A DNA stretch of 64,000 nt from Lutibacter sp. HS1-25 (GCF_004121075.1 NZ_RHLN01000007.1:1-64000), one strand, 5' to 3'. Counted from the stretch's first letter, positions 42,570 through 54,003 are shown. The notes: generated by a model from the sequence alone, not told the origin. Program-made: numbers and translations.

Positions 42570-42786
42570 ACCAACTCTTTTTTATAAATGAATCATAGAT
42601 ATATAAACCTGCTTCATAAATTTATAAAAAAGTATTATTAAATAACATATTGTAAAAGTCAATTTATCCTTTTTCATTTGCTTGTTATACAACTTTCTGT
42701 TAAAGTGTTTTTAGAAACTTTAAACTCCTAAAATTCATACTTCAAATTATATTAGTTAAATTTACAAGAAGCTAATTTATAAGACA

Positions 42787-43887
42787 ATGACAAATATTCA
42801 AGCGCTTTTAACTCCTTATAAAATGGGAGATTTACTTTTAAAAAACAGATTGGTAATTGCGCCTATGACCCGTTCTAGATGTAATAATAACGAAAATGCT
42901 CCAGGCAATTTACAAGTAAAATACTATACGCAAAGAGCCTCTGCAGGTCTTATTATTACTGAAGGTTCACAAGTTTCAAAACAAGCAGTTGGCTATGTAA
43001 ACACACCCGGAATTTATGCCGAATCTCAAATAAAAGGGTGGAAAAATGTGACCGATGCGGTTCATAAAAAAGATGGTAAAATATTTATTCAATTGTGGCA
43101 TGTTGGTCGGGTTTCTCATCCTGATTTTCACAATGGTGCGTTGCCTTTGGCGCCCAGCGCCATCAATCCAAATTCAAAATCTTTTACGCCCAATGGTTTT
43201 AAAGATACGGTTACACCAAAAGAAATGACTTTGGCCGATATAAAAACCACTGTTGAAGCATTTAAACAAGCCGCCATAAATGCAAAAAAAGCAGGGTTTG
43301 ATGGTTTGGAAATTCATTCATCAAACGGTTATTTATTTCATCAATTTTTTAATAAATGTGCTAACCAAAGAAAAGATGCCTATGGTGGAAACATTGAAAA
43401 CAGGGCTCGTTTTTTCTTTGAAGTTTTAGATGAAATCAGCAAAATTTTTCCACAAAATCGTATTGGTGTAAGGTTCAATCCTGCTATGCACAATTTACAC
43501 GGAATTGATGTTGATGAAGAAACCATTCCATTATTTGAATATGTTATAAAAAAATTAAACAATTACAACATTGCTTATGTGCATCTTTCAGAACCTTTTA
43601 CCGATGTTTCTAAGGTTAAATATGCGGTACAAAACATAGCAGCACATTTTCGTCCATTGTATAACGGAACCCTTATTATAAATAACAATTTTAATCAGGA
43701 AAAAGGAAATAAAATTATTGAAGCTGGTTTGGCTGATTTGGTTGCTTACGGAAAATTATTTATTTCAAATCCTGATTTGGTTGAACGATTTGAAAAAAAT
43801 GCGCCTTTAGCCAATTGGGATGCTGACACCTTTTACTCGGATACCGGTGAAAAAGGCTATACCGATTATCCTTTTTATGCTGAATAA
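42787..43887 (+). CDS. Old yellow enzyme family NADH:flavin oxidoreductase (alkene reductase)
   Basis: 366 aa. LVIAPMTRSRCNNNENAPGN, KIFIQLWHVGRVSHP, FDGLEIHSSNGYLFHQFFNK and NQRKDAYGGNIENRARFFFE are the FMN and substrate segments of the NemA/XenB-type group; the His-Ser pair sits where His-Gly/Asn or His-His usually is (IHSSNGY). Reduces activated C=C bonds or nitro groups. A partial copy of its 3' end is at 47930-48160. Confidence 0.92.
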   Translation: MTNIQALLTPYKMGDLLLKNRLVIAPMTRSRCNNNENAPGNLQVKYYTQRASAGLIITEGSQVSKQAVGYVNTPGIYAESQIKGWKNVTDAVHKKDGKIFIQLWHVGRVSHPDFHNGALPLAPSAINPNSKSFTPNGFKDTVTPKEMTLADIKTTVEAFKQAAINAKKAGFDGLEIHSSNGYLFHQFFNKCANQRKDAYGGNIENRARFFFEVLDEISKIFPQNRIGVRFNPAMHNLHGIDVDEETIPLFEYVIKKLNNYNIAYVHLSEPFTDVSKVKYAVQNIAAHFRPLYNGTLIINNNFNQEKGNKIIEAGLADLVAYGKLFISNPDLVERFEKNAPLANWDADTFYSDTGEKGYTDYPFYAE

Positions 43888-44339
43888 AGCATTAGACATC
43901 ATAAACAATAATTTATCCTATTTGAGTTATAAAAAGCGTGTTTTAAGAAGCGCATAGCTCTAAAACTTGTGTAAAATGGTTATATGGAATTGAACTCAGA
44001 AATCTTCATTCTGGATTACGTTGCTAAATAAAAGAAGATATCCAAAAAGTGAACTTTTCGTCAACCTGAACTTGATTCAGGTTCTTATAATAGTTAATTT
44101 ACAGCGTAATAAGATGCTAAAATTATAGATTCACGAATTCCTATTTAAAAAATGGATGTGATTTCATCAATTCAGCACAAAGAGTTTTGATGCATTTAAG
44201 ACAGCCACTTTATTATTTACAAAAAATGGTATACCAAAAATTATCCGCAGACTTTATTTTCATCAAAGCTTGTATCTACATTTGAAAACACTTTTATAAA
44301 TCCCTCTAATGTCCGTTATAAATCTGTCTGTTTTTATTT
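43888..44339. other. Intergenic region, short hairpin only
   Basis: AACCTGA-ACTTGAT-TCAGGTT near 44066-44088 is the kind of small dispersed palindrome seen in many Flavobacteria. No gene or promoter I can support otherwise. Confidence 0.4.
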
Positions 44340-45899
44340 TTAATTACAAATTCCAACTATATCATTCACCGTATTTTGATATTTGAAATAATTAGCAACC
44401 TTAACCGTCCCTCTTACACTAAATTCAACATAATCAGAATCTACTTTTACTACAACCCCTCCAAATTTATTAGCTATTAATTGAGACTCAATTTCTGCAC
44501 CACTTAATGGTATTCCTTTAACATCAGTACCTCTTAACAAGATGCGTTGAACAAACGGTATGCGTACATTACTTAATTTTTGTATCACATCAAAAACTTC
44601 TATTGAAGTATAAGGTGGCACTATAATTTTACGATTTGAAGAAACAATTTGTGAATCGGTATATTCTTGTGCTTCTATTGATGATAATTCAGCTCCAAAA
44701 CCTCTTGTAAAACTTGTTTCTGAAGTACTTGAACCTGATACACTTACTCCTACACCAAAAAATTCACAGCCGGCTTCAGCTTTTACAGTAGTTGATTTTG
44801 TATTAACAGAGTTTGAATAAAAGTTAGCAATTTCTTCAAAACTTATACTTGAAGTTGTAAATTCTTCCTTATTGGTACCTACATAATACTCTCCAATTGC
44901 GCTAGAACAGTTATTAATGGTTTGGTCGAAAGCAAAATCCTGTTGCGATGGAGGTATAATTGCTGTAGAATATTCTGTACCTAAATCGTCAAATTCCCAA
45001 TTAATATCTGCTGCTACAAAATAAAATGCTTCTAAATTTGTTCCTAAAATTTTCATCTTACCATCTGGCGTTTGTTCTAAAGTAAATTTATGGCTGTTAA
45101 GATTGTCTTTGTTGTCTTTATTGTATCTAAGATTTCTAAGATTGATCTCTAAATATGAATTCTCATATGCGGTTTTAATTTTAAAAACATTGGGTTCTCC
45201 TTCTACTTCAATAAAATAAAATTTTTGAATTTTACTATAATTATTTGATGGATCATTAGCATAAAGATTTTGTGTCATTTCTAATACACCACTCGCTCCC
45301 ACAGGTGAATTACTTTTAAGGCCAAGGTATGATGTACCAAAATAACTTTCAACTTTCAAATAATAAGCAATGTCAGGATTGAATTTATTTACTATTGGTT
45401 TTCGTAGTTTTTTGGTTTCTATTTTAATGGTATTATTATTACTACTTACAACAAATTTTGTACTAGACAATTTTTCTAAAATTTCATTAGTAGCATCTAA
45501 AACAGCAATTTCAATAGGTACACCCTCACTAAATTTAAATAATTGTGTTTCTGTAAGGTCTTTTATAGACAATTTAAAAACAGCAACATGCGTATATTGA
45601 TCTACCTGAATACTAGTTTGTGTAAAGCTACTTAGTTCAGCATCGTCTACAATAACACTTACAGTTGTTGGCTTGTAACCTAAAACGGCTAATTTTCGAG
45701 TATCAATGGCAATACCAATTTCACCGGCATTTAAAGGTATACTGTTTAAGGTTTCATCAGAAATACCTTGTATTCTCACCATACCTGCTCCATCATCCTC
45801 TAGTACCTCACCAGAGGTAGGCTTAGTTTCTTCAACTACTTCAAAAGTACAACTTGTAAAAATAGAGATAAGCAATAAAAAGGATAGTATATTTTTCAT
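44340..45899 (-). CDS. Lipoprotein with aerolysin-like C-terminal region, paralogue 1
   Basis: 519 aa. Lipobox FTSCTFEV. N-terminal domain (residues 35-150, LNSIPLNAGEIGIAIDTRKL) shared with its neighbour; middle part (175-310) of beta-trefoil look (KFYFIEVEGEPNVFKIKT, YENSYLEINLRN); C-terminal part rich in alternating Ser/Thr strands (GVGVSVSGSSTSETSFTRGF) followed by RKIIVPPYTSIEVFDVIQKL and VRIPFVQRILLRG, the layout of aerolysin/ETX-MTX2 pore-forming modules. Role as a toxin or adhesin is inferred. 93 nt downstream of paralogue 2. Confidence 0.5.
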   Translation of the reverse strand: MKNILSFLLLISIFTSCTFEVVEETKPTSGEVLEDDGAGMVRIQGISDETLNSIPLNAGEIGIAIDTRKLAVLGYKPTTVSVIVDDAELSSFTQTSIQVDQYTHVAVFKLSIKDLTETQLFKFSEGVPIEIAVLDATNEILEKLSSTKFVVSSNNNTIKIETKKLRKPIVNKFNPDIAYYLKVESYFGTSYLGLKSNSPVGASGVLEMTQNLYANDPSNNYSKIQKFYFIEVEGEPNVFKIKTAYENSYLEINLRNLRYNKDNKDNLNSHKFTLEQTPDGKMKILGTNLEAFYFVAADINWEFDDLGTEYSTAIIPPSQQDFAFDQTINNCSSAIGEYYVGTNKEEFTTSSISFEEIANFYSNSVNTKSTTVKAEAGCEFFGVGVSVSGSSTSETSFTRGFGAELSSIEAQEYTDSQIVSSNRKIIVPPYTSIEVFDVIQKLSNVRIPFVQRILLRGTDVKGIPLSGAEIESQLIANKFGGVVVKVDSDYVEFSVRGTVKVANYFKYQNTVNDIVGICN

Positions 45900-45992
45900 T
45901 TTATATTTATTTTAATCATTTATATAAAAAATAATTGCCATTAAAATGGAATTGTTTTTAAAAGAAAACTTAAATTGAGTTAATTACTTATT

Positions 45993-47681
45993 TTATTCGC
46001 AAGCACTTACAATATCGTGCATGGTATTGTTAAATTCGAAATAATTTTCAATATTTACAGCTCCCCTAACACTTACAACAATATAATCACTGCCTCTTTC
46101 GGTTACAACACCATTAAAAGCATTTGCAATAAGTTGCGATTCAATTTCAGATCCTGATAAATAATTTTGGTTTACAGCACCTCTTATGATATATCTTTGT
46201 ACAAAAGATATTTTTATATTTTCAAGCTTTTGTATAACATCAAAAACTTCTATGGCACTATAGGGTAAAACCGTTACCTTTCTATTATACGACACTTCTT
46301 GAGACTCATAAAAGACTTCGCCTTTATTGGCTATTTTCTCTTTACCAAATTCTGTAGTAAATTCTGTAGTTAGGGTACCTGAAGCACTAGCTTCTATACC
46401 AATACCAAACAATTCTGTATCGGCAGAAACCTCAACAGTCTCTTCATTTTTACCATATATTGATGAAAAAAGGTTGATACTCTCTTCATATGACATACTG
46501 GTGGTTTTCTTTTCAGACCTTGTAACACCCACTTCATAATCTCCGGTGGCACTAGAGCAATTTAAGATGGTTTGCTGAAAAGCAAAATCCATTTTTGTAG
46601 GCGGAATGATGGCTGGTGAATATTTTGTTCCCAAATTGGTAAACTCCCAAGAAATATTCGCTGTAAAAATTTTAAATTCTAAATCATTTTTAGAATCATC
46701 ATCAAAAAATAATGTATAAGTCTTTAAAGTAGGAGTATTACCACTATAATGTTTCTCAAAATTTGAACTTAAATAAGTGTTTGAACCTAATGGTTTTATT
46801 TTTACTGTACCTCTTCCTGTTTGTTCAAAAACAAACTTATCTGCCTCAGGAAGATACCAAGTTTTCCCATAGTCGTTACTCCAGTAAAGTTCTGCAACAT
46901 CATTGTTACCAAATTTATTATAAAGATCTGCTTCAAAATGAACATTCATAGGGCCGCACTGACACGAAGGCTGTACTTCTTTTATTATATGGTATGAGGA
47001 ATCTGTTGCAAAGGTTGAAGTCTTAACAATCTTAAAAACCCTATTATTATAATTGGTAAGAGTTACATACTGATCATCGCCATCAGTATAATTAAGAATA
47101 CCTAAAGACATATAATCTGTTGCTAATTGAATATATTGATCGTTCTCCGGATTAAATTCCAAAGGTTTTACAATTTTTGGCAATGTTGGGTCTATTTTTA
47201 ATGTTCTTGCAATGGCATTGATAATGTATCTAGAAATAATTTTATTTTCTAATTTCACCCCTTTATCATCAAATACGGTTACTGTTATTGGCACACCATT
47301 ACTAAACTCTTTCAATTCTGCATCTGTAAGATTTTCTCGCTTAAGTTTAAAAACTGCAATATGAGTGTATTGATTAACAACAATATCCTGCTGAGAATAA
47401 ACACCAAGTCCACCACCTACTGCCACAGCTATTTTGGTAGGTTTATAACCATAAATAGCCAACATTCTGGTATCTACAGAAACGCCAATTTCACCTAAAT
47501 CAACTGGAATTGAATTTAAGGTTTCTTCTGAAATCCCATTTATAACACCTCCTGTTTTTGTAACCAATGGTTCTTCTTTAATAACAGCAGCATCTTCAGA
47601 TTCTATAAGTTCAAAATTACAACTTGAAATGATTACACTAAAAATGGAAAGAATAATTAAATGGTGTATTTTTATTTTCAT
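45993..47681 (-). CDS. Lipoprotein with aerolysin-like C-terminal region, paralogue 2
   Basis: 562 aa. Lipobox VIISSCNFEL. Same domain order as paralogue 1: N-terminal LNSIPVDLGEIGVSVDTRML domain, beta-trefoil-like middle with an extra Cys-Gln-Cys segment (VQPSCQCGPMNVHFEADLY), then IGIEASASGTLTTEFTTEFG, RKVTVLPYSAIEVFDVIQKL and ISFVQRYIIRG. The conserved C-S-A-x-G-x-Y-x-VG block opens the last part in both. The strand/loop pattern fits beta-pore-forming proteins. Probably arose by tandem duplication. Confidence 0.5.
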   Translation of the reverse strand: MKIKIHHLIILSIFSVIISSCNFELIESEDAAVIKEEPLVTKTGGVINGISEETLNSIPVDLGEIGVSVDTRMLAIYGYKPTKIAVAVGGGLGVYSQQDIVVNQYTHIAVFKLKRENLTDAELKEFSNGVPITVTVFDDKGVKLENKIISRYIINAIARTLKIDPTLPKIVKPLEFNPENDQYIQLATDYMSLGILNYTDGDDQYVTLTNYNNRVFKIVKTSTFATDSSYHIIKEVQPSCQCGPMNVHFEADLYNKFGNNDVAELYWSNDYGKTWYLPEADKFVFEQTGRGTVKIKPLGSNTYLSSNFEKHYSGNTPTLKTYTLFFDDDSKNDLEFKIFTANISWEFTNLGTKYSPAIIPPTKMDFAFQQTILNCSSATGDYEVGVTRSEKKTTSMSYEESINLFSSIYGKNEETVEVSADTELFGIGIEASASGTLTTEFTTEFGKEKIANKGEVFYESQEVSYNRKVTVLPYSAIEVFDVIQKLENIKISFVQRYIIRGAVNQNYLSGSEIESQLIANAFNGVVTERGSDYIVVSVRGAVNIENYFEFNNTMHDIVSACE

Positions 47682-47929
47682 ATTAAAAAATTTTGAATAA
47701 TATTAATTGGTACTGGTAAATAACACTAAAACTTAAGGCAATTATTAAAAGCAATTTTTGTTTTTTTTGAATTGATTTATATAAAAATTTGTCTAATATC
47801 AACTCAAAACATTCGTGGAAAGCATCAAGAAACTTTTTTCATAGGTTGTAAATATATACTATTTATATGATAAATATCATATTTTTAATAATTAACCTAA
47901 ACAATAATATAAAGTCCCCCATTATATAA

Positions 47930-48160
<231 letters not shown>

Positions 48161-48252
48161 TGTAAAAAAGAATGTTGCTATCAACGCTTTAAAAATAATT
48201 CAACAACCATTCAATGAATTAATAAAAAGCAGGTTTACATACTTTACAAAAA

Positions 48253-48354
48253 ATGGGGAAATACGCTGCGCTTACAGCTATGGGAACCTTTTTAATTTTA
48301 AACCCTAAAAAAGCCCACGCACAATCAGCTGACCAACCTGAAGACCCAGGATAA
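48253..48354 (+). pseudogene. Truncated copy of exported peptide gene
   Basis: 33-codon frame MGKYAALTAMGTFLILNPKK AHAQSADQPEDPG, matching residues 19-51 of the gene at 58838-58993; the 5' part with the basic N-terminus is replaced by other DNA. The similarity covers about 48244-48457, then stops inside the hairpin that is complete at 59068-59110. May or may not be expressed. The gap to 48644 holds no gene. Confidence 0.65.
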
Positions 48355-48643
48355 TAGTTTTTTTAATCTTTTTTAATTAAAAATTAACTGATTTTAAATT
48401 GAATACCAAAAAAACTGATTTAGACTTTTTGACAACAGGTTATTTAGCTTACTAAAAAACCCTTAATATAAAAAGATCAAAAGTCTATTTGATTTAATAA
48501 TTGTAAACAATTTAAAGACCAATAAATATAAATTAGCAACGTGAACAAAAGTAAATTAGCACTTAAAATAACTTTGTTAAAACTAGTTTCAAATAACACC
48601 TTATAAAGTAATTTTAAATACTCTAATCAGTTGCTATAAACAA

Positions 48644-51600
48644 CTATTCAATAATTACTTTTTTAACAATAGACCCTGTAGTTGTATTTATTTGAACCAA
48701 ATACATACCTGTTGCTAAATTATTTATTGGTAAAGTCAAACTAGGCGCATTTAAATTACCATTCCAAACTTGTTGTAATTGTCCTAAACTATTATACAAC
48801 TTGATACTTTTTAAAACTGCTTGTGTTGTGTTTTTTATTTGAATCTCATCGGTATTATGATCCATATACACCAACAAACCTTGTTTTAAAATAGTTTCTT
48901 CTAGATCCAAAGTATTTTGTGGTGCAAATACCATAGAAAAACGATCTACATAAGTACCAGCTTCTAAATTAATTTCGAATGGCTGATTGTTAATTTTAGT
49001 AGTGGTTCCTAACAAAGCATCTTTAATATAAACTTCAACATTTTCATCTACATTTTCCAAATCGTCAATTTTTATAGTAGCTATGCCAGCCTTGCCCATA
49101 ATAACACCTAGCGGCACTTCTCTATCTATATTTGCATCAGGCAAACCCTGAATTACATATTTCTTATTTTGTATATTCCAAAACATATCATCGGCTACTA
49201 ATCCATTAATTTCACCATCATAACCCCAATCTACTCCATCGGTTGTATTTTGATCAATGGTTAACAAAATTTGTCTATGCCCCATTTGAGGCGATTCAAA
49301 TCCCAACCTGAATTTTGGACGAACATCTCCTCTTTTTACACTAGCAGCTGCTTTTGATTTTGTACTACCCGGTTTCATAAAAATTGAAATTGTATCTAAA
49401 GGACGCTCATCTGATTCTTTAATAAAAATTCGTTGACTATTGTTAAATTCAATATTAGCATTAACTGCTCCACCACTTTCAGTAAAAAAGCCTTGACCAA
49501 CAGGAATATATTGCCCAGGTGTTTTTAAATCTGCCAAGGTAGGTTTGTTTGAACTAATACTTGAAGCTGGTACATTTGCAGGAACAGCTCCACCCAAATT
49601 TAAAGTTGCATAACCACCTTCATATTCAGCTAAAATATGACTTGTTCCTTTATACTGCTGCCAAAAATAAAGTCCTCCATTTGATAATGAACCGGTTCCT
49701 GTTGGGGAATTGTCCGCTAAAAACTTAAAAGCATCAATCGCTGACGGATAAGGATTTGCCACTAAATATTGGTTATTTTCACTCACATTTACAGTTATTT
49801 TACCATTGTTTGGCAAACCTCTAAATACGTAGTTTTGAAAAGTTTTAACATTACCTGTCCCTACTCCTTTCATTGTAAATCCTTCTCCAGCATAAATAGT
49901 ATCAGTACTTCTCATATGTTGCCATTCAGAATAGGTACCTGCTTTTTTATTTGCAAATTTCCAAATCCAATAATCCGCTATTTTAACAGTTGTACCAACT
50001 ACTGATCCATCATAATTATAACCTACTACATAAGTAACTTTATTGTTAGAATCGCTATATAAAACATCTGATAAGATATAACTATAATCGTTTATGGCAA
50101 TATCCTTTGATATTTTGGTTGCACCTACTGGCGATCCCCAATAATTGTATGAATATTTATTGGCTGTACCTTGTTGATCACGCTCTAAAACACCTAAACT
50201 ATTTTTATCTAAATCACTATCTACAGTTTGAATCAATTGAGACTCACCTTCCAAATCAATGGTGCCGTCTAATTTTAAATAATGAGAAACCGTAATCCCA
50301 TAACCCGTTCCTGTTCCAGTTGAAATATCAGTAATTCCATCTACCTGAAGCTTTCCTCCAGCATTAACAATAAGGCCTAAAACTGTTCTGTTTCCGTTTC
50401 TGCTTGCTGGAATTAAAGTTGTATTTGAGTTGTCTAAAGTAACATCATGGTCTATTTGTACAATATTATAATCTATTGTTTCTAATGCATCTAAATATGA
50501 ATCTACCCCAGGAAGATATTGTACATTTCCATTCAACCAAGTATTTTTATCGTCCCAAGCACCATCTTGAATGGTTTTATATGGAAGCGGTGCTGTTTGA
50601 GCATCAACAAAATCATAGTTTATCATGGAAGCATCATGCCCACTATTTGATTCGTCTTTAACACTACCAAAAACAAATCTGCTCATTGGGTAATAAGCAA
50701 TTAAATTTGCCCATGGTATGGATATTATTTCATTTTTAGTGGTTGCCGAAGGTAAAACTTTACCATCTGCAAGGGCACCGTTTTCTATTATTTCCTGATT
50801 CATAATATAGCGAATCTGATCACCTGACAAAGCTACATTCCAAACACGTACTTCATCAACACTACCGTCTAATTTTTGCTGTCTTTTAATATGGTGCGCG
50901 GCTCCAATCATAAAATGAGCATCTGAAGGTACATTCATAGGATTTAAAGTATCGTCACTATCTTCCAAATAACCATCAATATATAAACTTGTTGTACCAT
51001 TAAGACCTACTGATGAATCATATGTTGCACATATATGATGCCATTCGTTTTCAGGAATGGTTGCTGATGTTTGCATAATTTGATTAACTGTATCATCTGG
51101 GTCACGCCATACCATTCTAAACTGATTGGTTTTATTTATTCTAAAAGCATACCCGTGATTATAGTATCCGTCCTTATCTTCTCCTGGTTCTAAGTCTGTG
51201 TTTTCACCAAAGTAATTACGCTTGGAAACCACATCAAATTTACCGGCTCCGGGACTTCTTTTTACCCAAGCACTAATCGTATAATTTGTATTTGCCAAAT
51301 TGTTTACATTACCCGCAGAAAGATACATATCACTTCTATTAAAGGAAACTGCTCTAGAAAACTCAGCAGAAATAGGAGTTGATCCAAATGTGATGTATTT
51401 AGTTCCTTCAAAATACCAATCTGCTTCTAAATCTGAACCTTTATCTTTCATAGTTGCAGATGTTACATTGGTTGTAAATAAAGCATCATCAGCTACAATC
51501 ATTATATAATTTTCTCCAGTTGAATATGCGCTAGATACCATAGCCTTAGGAATTGATAATTTTACGGTGGGTACAGAATCTGTAACTACCATTTTCCAAG

Positions 51601-53851
51601 TTCTATTGATTGCCTTTGCTGATACAGTTGTTGTTACACCAGTTATTCCTGCGCTAAAATCTTTTGTAATAGTTCTTGTTGATGTTTCATCGCCATCATT
51701 ATGCCCCCAAATTAAAAAGGTTTTATCTCCAAAAAAATTATTTGTATTTTGTTTGTTAGTAACTGCAATCTCTTTGATTCCAATGGTAATATCATCTAAA
51801 GTATTGATTGTTTTTGACTGTTTTTGACTTAATTCAGAAGTATCATCTTGCCCTATACCAGTTACATTATAATTAAATCCTACGTTTTCCGATTGATCCC
51901 AAATAACCCTGTTATCGGAATCTACATAATCTTGTGATGTACCATTAACACCCAATGTAATACCATATTTAATTGCTAAATATGATTCTACTTTACTTTT
52001 ATTTACAGGTGTCAATTTTTCGTTAAAAATCAAAATTTCAGCAATACCACCGTTCCACCCTTTACTTGGAGTTGATGGATGTCCGCCAATAGCAGCAAAT
52101 GGACTAGGTGCATTATATGTAACTGTAGTAGCTGAACCAACGGAAGCTCCATTGATAAAAAGCTCTGAATTTGAGTTTGAAACCAAACTATAGTTAGCAA
52201 TAAATGGCATATTATTAGCTACAGTTGTTGTTGTTACTACTCCTGAATTACCACTTCCATTCATTCTTGCTCTAAATGTAGGTGTTGCGTCTGAAAATTC
52301 TAAAAGAATATTATCCCCTGAAGTATCAGCTATATTTAACACTTGTTTTTGCCCACTAGCACTAAGTCCTTCAGAAACTGTGAATGCAGTTACATCAGCA
52401 CTACTAGCTAATAAACTTGTTTTTATAATATCATCAACACCGTCAAAATTAAGCATTGGATTAAAGTTAATGCCGCTTTCAGTAAAAATAGGTTTGTTTG
52501 CTCCAGTAGTTTGAATGGCATTATTAGCATTAACGGTGTTGTCTAACCAATTTAGTACGGGATCACTCTCTGATGCCGGATTGCCCGCAGTTACTTCAAC
52601 TCCTTTATTTGCTTTAACCCATAGTTGAATCTTTCCAGCAACACCACCAGGACGAATTGAGTTAGCCAAATCAATAATTTGAATATTATGAGATACACCA
52701 AAAGAATTACCGTCTTTTGCACACCAATGGGCAGCCTCTGTTTTAGATTTTAAATAATAGTTTCTAAAACCTTGTGCGTAACCAGTTCCATTACCTGCAG
52801 TAATAAAACTACCAATAATTGAAGATTGTGCTAAATCTGATAATCCTGCCGATGAAATATCAATCGTAGTCTCGCCATTTGCATAGATAGCATCTGTAAA
52901 GCGAGTTACAGTAATATCAGGATTATTTAAAACATGGATAAAATGTCTGTTTGTATTGCCTGTTGCTGATCGCGATCCATCAAATTCCCAATCTACAGTT
53001 TGATTATCAGCTCCAGGAGCCATAATAGGCCACTGACTTCTTATTTTTTCAGACTCTCCTCCAGAAGCAGCTGTTTCTGCTTTTGATTGTGTTAAAATTA
53101 TTGAGTTTCCCCAATCACTCACATTAGTAACTGTTCCAGTTGCATCATACCCGTCATATAGAGTTATTGACCCTGTTGCCAAATCAGACGAACTGTCGCC
53201 ATGTAAGACATTCCAATTAGATCCTGTGAATTCTACCAGTGTTATGTAAATAATAACTTTATTTGAAGTAGTTCCTTTTCTTACAATTAGGTTAGTACTT
53301 GAGGTCAAATGTGCAATTCCTGTAGCAGAATCAGCGCCATCAACTGTATCATCATTCATTATTCCAGTAATTATTGGAACAACTTTATTTGGTGAAACAA
53401 TCCCAGCTCCTGACACATCTATATTTACAAAATTAACACCATCTAAAGATGCTGAGTATCGTCCTCTAACAATAAATTCATTTACACCACCTACCGCTCC
53501 GGTGTATTCCCAGATATCAGTATTAAAACGCATATTATTGGCTATAGAACCTGCTTCTCTATAATAACTAAGCGTACCTGTTCCTGTTAAAACACGTGCT
53601 CCTGCCATATCATCACCTTCAAGAGCACCAGTATTTAAATCTGATCTTCCTGCGTGCGTTTTACGATTATTTGTTGGTAGCGCAAATGCATTTGTAAGTG
53701 AAGAGACTGCTACAAAACTTGTATTTGTACCGCCAGTATTAGGTATATCGTCTTGTATGTGCTGAATTTTAAAATCTTGTGAAAAAAATATAGAACTATA
53801 AAATAGACATAAAAACACAAGAAATTTTTGACGAATATTTGTTGTTTGCAT
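48644..53851 (-). CDS. Giant T9SS-secreted protein with LamG domains
   Basis: 1735 aa. Signal peptide FLVFLCLFYSSIFFSQ; N-terminal 400 residues unfamiliar beta-rich; LamG/concanavalin-like domain (about 395-610, KIQLWVKANKGVEV, GGIAEILIFNEKL); a DUF8202-like stretch with YLAIKYGITL and IWDQSENVGF; second LamG (about 830-1030, YTISAWVKRSPGAG, WHHICATYDSSVG); low-complexity beta region; C-terminal type-A sorting domain (IKLYNSLGQLQQVW, NNLATGMYLVQI, KKVIIE). Cell-surface or secreted adhesin or glycan-binding protein. Divergent from the sulfatase gene. Confidence 0.85.
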   Translation of the reverse strand: MQTTNIRQKFLVFLCLFYSSIFFSQDFKIQHIQDDIPNTGGTNTSFVAVSSLTNAFALPTNNRKTHAGRSDLNTGALEGDDMAGARVLTGTGTLSYYREAGSIANNMRFNTDIWEYTGAVGGVNEFIVRGRYSASLDGVNFVNIDVSGAGIVSPNKVVPIITGIMNDDTVDGADSATGIAHLTSSTNLIVRKGTTSNKVIIYITLVEFTGSNWNVLHGDSSSDLATGSITLYDGYDATGTVTNVSDWGNSIILTQSKAETAASGGESEKIRSQWPIMAPGADNQTVDWEFDGSRSATGNTNRHFIHVLNNPDITVTRFTDAIYANGETTIDISSAGLSDLAQSSIIGSFITAGNGTGYAQGFRNYYLKSKTEAAHWCAKDGNSFGVSHNIQIIDLANSIRPGGVAGKIQLWVKANKGVEVTAGNPASESDPVLNWLDNTVNANNAIQTTGANKPIFTESGINFNPMLNFDGVDDIIKTSLLASSADVTAFTVSEGLSASGQKQVLNIADTSGDNILLEFSDATPTFRARMNGSGNSGVVTTTTVANNMPFIANYSLVSNSNSELFINGASVGSATTVTYNAPSPFAAIGGHPSTPSKGWNGGIAEILIFNEKLTPVNKSKVESYLAIKYGITLGVNGTSQDYVDSDNRVIWDQSENVGFNYNVTGIGQDDTSELSQKQSKTINTLDDITIGIKEIAVTNKQNTNNFFGDKTFLIWGHNDGDETSTRTITKDFSAGITGVTTTVSAKAINRTWKMVVTDSVPTVKLSIPKAMVSSAYSTGENYIMIVADDALFTTNVTSATMKDKGSDLEADWYFEGTKYITFGSTPISAEFSRAVSFNRSDMYLSAGNVNNLANTNYTISAWVKRSPGAGKFDVVSKRNYFGENTDLEPGEDKDGYYNHGYAFRINKTNQFRMVWRDPDDTVNQIMQTSATIPENEWHHICATYDSSVGLNGTTSLYIDGYLEDSDDTLNPMNVPSDAHFMIGAAHHIKRQQKLDGSVDEVRVWNVALSGDQIRYIMNQEIIENGALADGKVLPSATTKNEIISIPWANLIAYYPMSRFVFGSVKDESNSGHDASMINYDFVDAQTAPLPYKTIQDGAWDDKNTWLNGNVQYLPGVDSYLDALETIDYNIVQIDHDVTLDNSNTTLIPASRNGNRTVLGLIVNAGGKLQVDGITDISTGTGTGYGITVSHYLKLDGTIDLEGESQLIQTVDSDLDKNSLGVLERDQQGTANKYSYNYWGSPVGATKISKDIAINDYSYILSDVLYSDSNNKVTYVVGYNYDGSVVGTTVKIADYWIWKFANKKAGTYSEWQHMRSTDTIYAGEGFTMKGVGTGNVKTFQNYVFRGLPNNGKITVNVSENNQYLVANPYPSAIDAFKFLADNSPTGTGSLSNGGLYFWQQYKGTSHILAEYEGGYATLNLGGAVPANVPASSISSNKPTLADLKTPGQYIPVGQGFFTESGGAVNANIEFNNSQRIFIKESDERPLDTISIFMKPGSTKSKAAASVKRGDVRPKFRLGFESPQMGHRQILLTIDQNTTDGVDWGYDGEINGLVADDMFWNIQNKKYVIQGLPDANIDREVPLGVIMGKAGIATIKIDDLENVDENVEVYIKDALLGTTTKINNQPFEINLEAGTYVDRFSMVFAPQNTLDLEETILKQGLLVYMDHNTDEIQIKNTTQAVLKSIKLYNSLGQLQQVWNGNLNAPSLTLPINNLATGMYLVQINTTTGSIVKKVIIE

Positions 53852-53995
53852 AAAATGAGGGGTTTCTATAATTTACAATATTAACTATTTTATAGATATA
53901 TAACAAATATTTTAATTTATTGTAAAAAATCCTATACCAATCAAACAAACATTTGCATTATTTCCTCAATTATGAGGCTAATTCATAAAATATGA

Positions 53996-54003
53996 TATAT
54001 TTG
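53996..54003 (+). promoter_or_regulatory. Bacteroidota -7 box TATATTTG
   Basis: TAnnTTTG box 38 nt before the sulfatase ATG; good position for its promoter in the 189-bp divergent region. Confidence 0.45.

Noticed and set aside
42480-42570. CRISPR array
   Set aside because: Three 22-bp units are contiguous, without unique spacers.
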